Assembly: GCF_003752025.1 (NCBI RefSeq)
Contig: NZ_RJKR01000005.1
Coordinates: forward strand, 186,001-250,000
From: Curtobacterium sp. PhB115
GTDB lineage: Bacteria; Actinomycetota; Actinomycetes; Actinomycetales; Microbacteriaceae
DNA: 64,000 bases
Direction of reading: 5' to 3'
The translations under genes were made by a program, and so were the position numbers. Shown in pieces: positions 59,501-64,000 of the stretch (position 1 is the stretch's first letter; every line of letters begins with the position of its first letter). The notes beneath the pieces are model-generated. The model was not told the DNA's origin and did no database searches. It saw only the letters and a list, made by a program, of their open reading frames with translations.

Positions 59501-61528
59501 ATGGCAACCCCGTTCGACGTCCCGAGCACCCTCCCCTACGCCCTGCCGCCCTTCGGCGACGTGCGACTCGACCACTACCGCCCGGCCTTCGACGCCGGCA
59601 TGGCCGAGCAGCGCGCCGAGGTCGAGGCCATCGCCACCGATCCGGACGCACCGACGTTCGAGAACACCCTCGTCGCACTGGAGCGCACGGGGCAGCTGCT
59701 CGCACGCGTCAGCCACGTGTTCTTCACGCTGTCGTCCGCCGACTCCACGCCCGAGCTCCACGACCTCGAGGCCGAGGTCTCGCCGCTCCTCGCCGCACAC
59801 CGCGACGCGATCACGCTGGACTCCCGGCTCTACGCCCGCGTCGATGCGGTGCTCGCCTCGCTCGACGAGCGGGCCGACCTCAGCGACGAAGACCGTCGCC
59901 TGGTCGAGCGCACCCACACCGAGATGACCCTCGCCGGAGCCGGGCTCGACGACGCCGGCAAGGAGCGGCTGACCGCGATCAACCAGGAACTCTCGACGCT
60001 CACCACCACCTTCGAGCGCAACCTGCTCGAGGACACGAACGACTCCGCCGTGCACGTGACCTCGGAGGACGAGCTCCAGGGACTCGACGACGGCGCGAAG
60101 TCGGCAGCAGCCGGCGCCGCAGCCGACCGAGGGCTCGAGGGCTGGCTCATCACGCTGCCGCTCTACACCGGGCACCCGTGGTTGGCGTCGCTGGCGAACC
60201 GCGACCTGCGCGAACGGATCATGCGCGCGTCCCTCGCCCGCGGCCGACGCGGCAACGAGCACGACAACCGCGACGTCCTGCTCCGCATCGTGCGGCTCCG
60301 CGCCGAGCGCGCCGAACTCCTCAGGTTCCCGAACCACGCCGCCGTCGTGACCGCCGACGAGACCGCGAAGACCCCGGAGGCCGTCGACGGCCTGCTGTCC
60401 TCGCTCGTGGGCGCCGCCGCACGGAACGCCGACGACGAGCGCGCCGTCCGGTCCCGTACCGTCGGGTACGACATCGAGTCGTGGGACTGGGCGTACGCCA
60501 CCGAGATCCTGCGCGGTGAGCAGTTCGCCGCCGACAGCTCCGCCCTCCGGCCGTACTTCGAGGCCGACCGGGTGCTGCGCGACGGTGTCTTCCACGCCGC
60601 CGGCGCCCTGTACGGCCTGACCTTCACCGAGCGCCCGGACCTGCACGGCTACAACGACGAGGTCCGCGTCTTCGAGGTCACCGGCGAGGACGGCGAACCC
60701 GTCGGGCTCTACCTGCTCGACCTCTACACGCGCGACGGCAAGCGCGGCGGCGCGTGGATGAACCCCGTCGTCGAGCAGTCCGAGCTCCTCGGCACGCTGC
60801 CGGTCGTCGTGAACAACCTCAACGCGGCGAAGCCGGCGGCGGGCTCCCCCACCCTGCTCATCCAGGACGAGGTCGAGACGCTCTTCCACGAGTTCGGCCA
60901 CGCACTGCACGGCCTCATCGCCCGTACCAACTACCCGCGGTTCTCCGGCACGAACGTCGAGCGGGACTTCGTCGAGTTCCCGAGCCAGGTGAACGAGATG
61001 TGGGTGTCGTGGCCGTCGGTGCTCGCGAACTACGCCAAGCACCACGAGACCGGCGCTCCCCTGCCGCCCGAGCTCGTCCTCGGGCTCAGCGACTCCGCCG
61101 GGTTCAACGAGGGCTTCGGGACCACCGAGTACCTGGCCGCGGCGCTGCTCGACCAGGCGTGGCACCGACTCTCGGCAGCGGACGCCGCTGCGGTCACCTC
61201 CGTCGAGGACTTCGAGCGAGACGCCCTCGCCGCCGCCGGGATCGCCGTCGAGGCCGTGCCGCCGCGGTACTCGTCGACGTACTTCGCGCACACGTTCTCG
61301 GGCGGGTACGACGCCGGGTACTACGGCTACATCTGGTCCGAGGTGCTCGACGCCGACACCGTCGAGTGGTTCCGCGACAACGGTGGGCTCTCCCGCGACG
61401 CCGGGCGCCGGTTCGCCGAGCGGCTGCTCGGGGTCGGCGGCGCGAAGGACCCGCTCGAGGCGTACCGCGACTTCCGCGGCCGTGACGCCGAGGTCGGGCC
61501 GCTGCTGCGTCGCCGCGGGCTGGAGTAG
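59501..61528 (+). CDS. M3 family metallopeptidase (peptidyl-dipeptidase Dcp type)
   Basis: The 675-residue protein carries the zinc motif HEFGH at 463-467 (LFHEFGHALHG) with the third ligand Glu in the following helix (VEFPSQVNEMWVSWP). The C-terminal FSGGYDAGYYGYIWSEV is typical of oligopeptidase A/Dcp. It degrades short peptides in the cytoplasm; no signal peptide is present. It ends before a 44-bp perfect palindrome. Confidence 0.95.
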   Translation: MATPFDVPSTLPYALPPFGDVRLDHYRPAFDAGMAEQRAEVEAIATDPDAPTFENTLVALERTGQLLARVSHVFFTLSSADSTPELHDLEAEVSPLLAAHRDAITLDSRLYARVDAVLASLDERADLSDEDRRLVERTHTEMTLAGAGLDDAGKERLTAINQELSTLTTTFERNLLEDTNDSAVHVTSEDELQGLDDGAKSAAAGAAADRGLEGWLITLPLYTGHPWLASLANRDLRERIMRASLARGRRGNEHDNRDVLLRIVRLRAERAELLRFPNHAAVVTADETAKTPEAVDGLLSSLVGAAARNADDERAVRSRTVGYDIESWDWAYATEILRGEQFAADSSALRPYFEADRVLRDGVFHAAGALYGLTFTERPDLHGYNDEVRVFEVTGEDGEPVGLYLLDLYTRDGKRGGAWMNPVVEQSELLGTLPVVVNNLNAAKPAAGSPTLLIQDEVETLFHEFGHALHGLIARTNYPRFSGTNVERDFVEFPSQVNEMWVSWPSVLANYAKHHETGAPLPPELVLGLSDSAGFNEGFGTTEYLAAALLDQAWHRLSAADAAAVTSVEDFERDALAAAGIAVEAVPPRYSSTYFAHTFSGGYDAGYYGYIWSEVLDADTVEWFRDNGGLSRDAGRRFAERLLGVGGAKDPLEAYRDFRGRDAEVGPLLRRRGLE

Positions 61529-61551
61529 GAGCCGACCGGCGGAACACCCGG

Positions 61552-61595
61552 AAACGGACAGAACACCTCGGGATCCCGAGGTGTTCTGTCCGTTT
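61552..61595. terminator. Perfect 44-bp palindrome between M3 peptidase and clpX
   Basis: AAACGGACAGAACACCTCGG at the left is followed by its exact complement with no spacer (centre GGATCC). In RNA it gives A-runs and T-runs on both sides of the stem, so it can end transcription from either gene. Confidence 0.9.
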
Positions 61596-61632
61596 GGTGG
61601 TGCGAATCGCCCCGCGCCGCTCGGACGGAGCG

Positions 61633-62913
61633 CTACGCCGACTTCTCGACGCGCTTCGCCCGGGGCCGCGGAACGATCGTCGGCGCAGCGTTCTCGAGCA
61701 CGGACTCGCGAGTGATCACCACGCGGGCGACGTCGTCGTCGGACGGCACGTCGAACATCACCGGCCCGAGGACCTCTTCGAGGATGGCGCGGAGCCCACG
61801 GGCACCGGTCTGGCGCAGCACCGCGAGGTCCGCGATGGCCTCGAGCGCGCCCTGGTCGAACTCGAGCTCGACGCCGTCGATCTGGAACATCCGCTGGTAC
61901 TGCTTGACCAGGGCGTTCTTCGGTTCGGTCAGGATCTGCATGAGCGCCGCCTGGTCGAGCTGCGACACCGTGGTGACGACGGGCAGACGACCGATGAACT
62001 CGGGGATCAAGCCGAACTTGTGCAGGTCTTCCGGCAGCACCTCGGAGTACAGGTCCTGGTGGTCGTTCGCGCTGTGGAGCGGGGCGCCGAAGCCGATCCC
62101 CCGCTTGCCGACGCGGGACGACACGATGTCCTCGAGCCCGGCGAACGCACCGGCGACGATGAACAGCACGTTCGTCGTGTCGATCTGGATGAACTCCTGG
62201 TGCGGGTGCTTCCGACCGCCCTGCGGCGGGACCGAGGCGACGGTGCCCTCGAGGATCTTGAGGAGCGCCTGCTGGACGCCTTCGCCCGAGACGTCACGCG
62301 TGATCGACGGGTTCTCGGCCTTGCGGGCGATCTTGTCGACCTCGTCGATGTAGATGATGCCGGTCTCGGCGCGCTTCACGTCGTAGTCGGCGGCCTGGAT
62401 GAGCTTGAGGAGGATGTTCTCGACGTCCTCACCCACGTAGCCGGCCTCGGTCAGCGCGGTGGCGTCGGCAACGGCGAACGGCACGTTGAGGCGCTTCGCC
62501 AGGGTCTGCGCGAGGTACGTCTTGCCGCAGCCCGTCGGGCCGATGAGCAGGATGTTCGACTTCGCGATCTCGATGTCGTCGCGGTCCTCGGCCGCGGTGA
62601 TCTGCCCCTGGGCGCGGATGCGCTTGTAGTGGTTGTAGACGGCGACCGCGAGGGCGCGCTTCGCCGGGTCCTGCCCGATGACGTACTCCTGCAGGAAGTC
62701 GAAGATCTCGCGCGGCTTCGGGAGCTCGAAGTCACCGCTCGTGGTGTCCTCGCCCGCCTCGGCCAGACGCTCTTCGATGATCTCGTTGCACAGCTCGACG
62801 CACTCGTCGCAGATGTACACGCCGGGACCGGCGATCAGCTGCTGCACCTGCTTCTGGCTCTTGCCGCAGAAGGAGCACTTCAGGAGGTCACCGCTCTCTC
62901 CGATGCGTGCCAT
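61633..62913 (-). CDS. clpX: ClpX, ATPase subunit of the Clp protease
   Basis: The 426-residue AAA+ unfoldase has an N-terminal zinc finger (Cys13, Cys16, Cys35, Cys38), Walker A GPTGCGKT (125-132), Walker [10 protein letters not shown] and pore loop GYVGEDVEN. The IGF loop for ClpP binding is present as IGFGAP. It delivers substrates to ClpP; clpP genes are not in the window. GGAGG precedes the ATG by 8 nt. Confidence 0.98.
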   Translation of the reverse strand: MARIGESGDLLKCSFCGKSQKQVQQLIAGPGVYICDECVELCNEIIEERLAEAGEDTTSGDFELPKPREIFDFLQEYVIGQDPAKRALAVAVYNHYKRIRAQGQITAAEDRDDIEIAKSNILLIGPTGCGKTYLAQTLAKRLNVPFAVADATALTEAGYVGEDVENILLKLIQAADYDVKRAETGIIYIDEVDKIARKAENPSITRDVSGEGVQQALLKILEGTVASVPPQGGRKHPHQEFIQIDTTNVLFIVAGAFAGLEDIVSSRVGKRGIGFGAPLHSANDHQDLYSEVLPEDLHKFGLIPEFIGRLPVVTTVSQLDQAALMQILTEPKNALVKQYQRMFQIDGVELEFDQGALEAIADLAVLRQTGARGLRAILEEVLGPVMFDVPSDDDVARVVITRESVLENAAPTIVPRPRAKRVEKSA

Positions 62914-63083
62914 TCCAGTGCCTCCCGTGGTCGGACGTGTCGGTCGCGCCGTCGCGACGACCGTTGGTGCACCGTGGTGGTGGGCACCTCGTCGTGCACA
63001 CGAGCCTAACCGCAACCGGTGACACCGACCGCGATGCCCCTCGGGATTTCGCCGGCGCGTTCGCCCAGGGCGTTCGATCCTGC

Positions 63084-63089
63084 TACGGT
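63084..63089 (+). promoter_or_regulatory. -10 box of the ycnI-copC operon
   Basis: TACGGT in a GC-rich region, ~45 nt before the ATG of the first gene. Confidence 0.4.
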
Positions 63090-63102
63090 GATCCGGTCTC
63101 CT

Positions 63103-63115
63103 CTACAAGTTGTAG
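63103..63115 (+). promoter_or_regulatory. Candidate metal-repressor operator
   Basis: CTACAAGTTGTAG is a perfect palindrome around one base, placed just downstream of the expected transcription start. Half-sites TACA/TGTA resemble BlaI/CopY-type operators, with a 3-nt instead of 2-nt centre. No regulator gene is in view. Confidence 0.5.
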
Positions 63116-63135
63116 AAACATCCGGAAGGAACTCC

Positions 63136-63861
63136 ATGCACAACCGACTCGTCGCCGGCGGCGCCGTCACCCTCGGCATCACCGCCGCGATCGTCCTCGG
63201 CTCCGCCGCGTCGGCCAGCGCACACGTGTCCGCGACCGCGACGTCCACCGCGGCGAACTCGTACACGACGGCGACGTTCTCGGTCCCGCACGGCTGCGAC
63301 GGCTCCCCCACGACGAAGATCGAGTTCCAGGTGCCGGAGTCCGTGATCGAGGTCACCCCGACGGTGAACCCGAACTGGACGATCCGCAAGGCCACCGAGC
63401 CCTACACCGACCCGTCGGCATCCGCGTCCGACGACGAGGCCGAGGCCGCCGCCGAGCGCGTCACGAGCATCACCTACACCGCGAAGACCCCGCTCCCCGC
63501 GGACGAGCGCGACACCTTCGCCCTCTCCTTCTCGCTGCCGGACGGCAAGGCCGGCGACCTGGTCGAGTTCCCCGCCCTGCAGACCTGCGAGAAGGGCTCC
63601 GTCGAGTGGAACCAGGAGCAGGTCGCCGGTGAGGCCGAGCCCGAGCACCCGGCGCCCTCGATCACCCTGACCGCGGCCGAGGCCACGGACGACGACGGTG
63701 ACCCCATCGCCGCCACCCCCACGACCGAGGCCGCCGCTGCGACCGCCCCCGCCGACCCCGACCTGGTCGGCCGCTTCCTCGGCCTCGGCGGCCTGGTGCT
63801 CGGCGCCGTCGCCCTGGTCGTCGCCGTCGCGAACACGCGTCGTCGGGGCTCCGTCAAGTGA
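63136..63861 (+). CDS. YcnI-like (DUF1775) copper-associated exported protein
   Basis: The 241-residue protein has a signal peptide ending ASASA, leaving a mature N-terminal His (HVSATATS). That is the residue that binds Cu(II) together with a Trp in YcnI; a Trp is present in NPNWTIRK. A DUF1775 beta domain is followed by an acidic, Ala-rich spacer and a C-terminal membrane helix (FLGLGGLVLGAVALVVAVA). AAGGA lies 5 nt before the ATG. It overlaps the copC start by 4 bp. Confidence 0.92.
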   Translation: MHNRLVAGGAVTLGITAAIVLGSAASASAHVSATATSTAANSYTTATFSVPHGCDGSPTTKIEFQVPESVIEVTPTVNPNWTIRKATEPYTDPSASASDDEAEAAAERVTSITYTAKTPLPADERDTFALSFSLPDGKAGDLVEFPALQTCEKGSVEWNQEQVAGEAEPEHPAPSITLTAAEATDDDGDPIAATPTTEAAAATAPADPDLVGRFLGLGGLVLGAVALVVAVANTRRRGSVK

Positions 63862-64000
63862 CGCAGCGCGGCTCGCGTCGGTCCCGGCTGCGGTCCTCTG
63901 CCTGGAGGCTCGTGGCCGGGTCCGCCGCGGCCGTCGCGATCGCGGGCGGTGCCGTCCTCGGGCTCGCCAGCCCGGCCAGCGCGCACAACTACCTGATCGC
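63858..64000 (+). CDS. CopC-like copper-binding protein, N-terminal part (gene runs off the window)
   Basis: The first ~47 codons show a basic N-terminus (RGSRRSRLRSSAWR), a signal peptide and the cleavage region PASAHNYLI. A mature start with HNYLI fits CopC, whose N-terminal His binds copper. The GTG overlaps the ycnI stop (GTGA). The copper-import partner CopD would be expected downstream. Confidence 0.8.
   Translation, partial: MTQRGSRRSRLRSSAWRLVAGSAAAVAIAGGAVLGLASPASAHNYLI

Overview
The window is a contiguous stretch of a very GC-rich actinobacterial chromosome. Gene content and order point to the family Microbacteriaceae, and a Curtobacterium-like plant-associated genus is my best guess. 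The pointers are the blocks rplU-rpmA-obgE-proB / proA-nadD-rsfS and ileS-folC-DUF4233-ndk, the ImuA-ImuB-DnaE2 mutasome, a mycoredoxin, VKOR-driven disulfide formation, a translational ileS T-box and many leaderless starts. The genus call is inference. I see no insertion sequence, prophage, CRISPR array or rRNA. One tRNA (Ala, GGC) is present.

Layout. 0-13 kb: amidohydrolase (cut by the window), Fic protein, oligopeptidase B-type S9 peptidase with a cysteine hydrolase, a PadR / membrane protein / CYTH-CHAD operon, mycoredoxin, SNF2 helicase, APH-fold kinase, FUSC-type exporter. 13-15.5 kb: OmpR/HisKA two-component system. 15.6-21.6 kb: SOS mutasome imuA-imuB-dnaE2 behind two perfect LexA boxes. 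21.6-24.1 kb: pabB and aldose epimerase. 24.2-32.2 kb: tRNA-Ala, rsfS, nadD, proA, proB, obgE, rpmA, rplU. 32.6-33.3 kb: a dense gene-free repeat cluster. 33.3-40 kb: membrane protein, RNase E/G, VKOR, two DsbA-like proteins. 39.9-45.7 kb: ndk, DUF4233, folC, ileS and its T-box. 45.7-52.9 kb: CDF transporter, TetR regulator, four-gene peptide ABC transporter. 53-64 kb: MHS transporter, valS, alpha/beta hydrolase with a divergent TetR regulator, M3 peptidase, clpX, and the start of a copper locus (ycnI-copC).

How the genes work together. VKOR and the two tethered thioredoxin-fold proteins form an oxidative folding module outside the membrane. rplU/rpmA/obgE/rsfS/rne/ileS/valS/tRNA-Ala serve translation and its quality control. 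ImuA/ImuB/DnaE2 form an SOS-induced error-prone replication unit. SBP, two permeases and a fused double ATPase form one peptide importer, probably controlled by the adjacent TetR protein.

Most unusual feature. Repeats dominate the non-coding DNA. Long, near-perfect hairpins fill the gaps between convergent genes, and some share sequence between distant loci. A 0.65 kb cluster of alternating inverted modules built on the word GTGCGA lies at 32.65-33.3 kb. The same module is found inside the coding sequence of the fused ABC ATPase, where it encodes an in-frame linker of about 80 residues. Start codons preceded at 6-9 nt by a -10-like hexamer, with no ribosome binding site, recur across the window and suggest widespread leaderless transcription.
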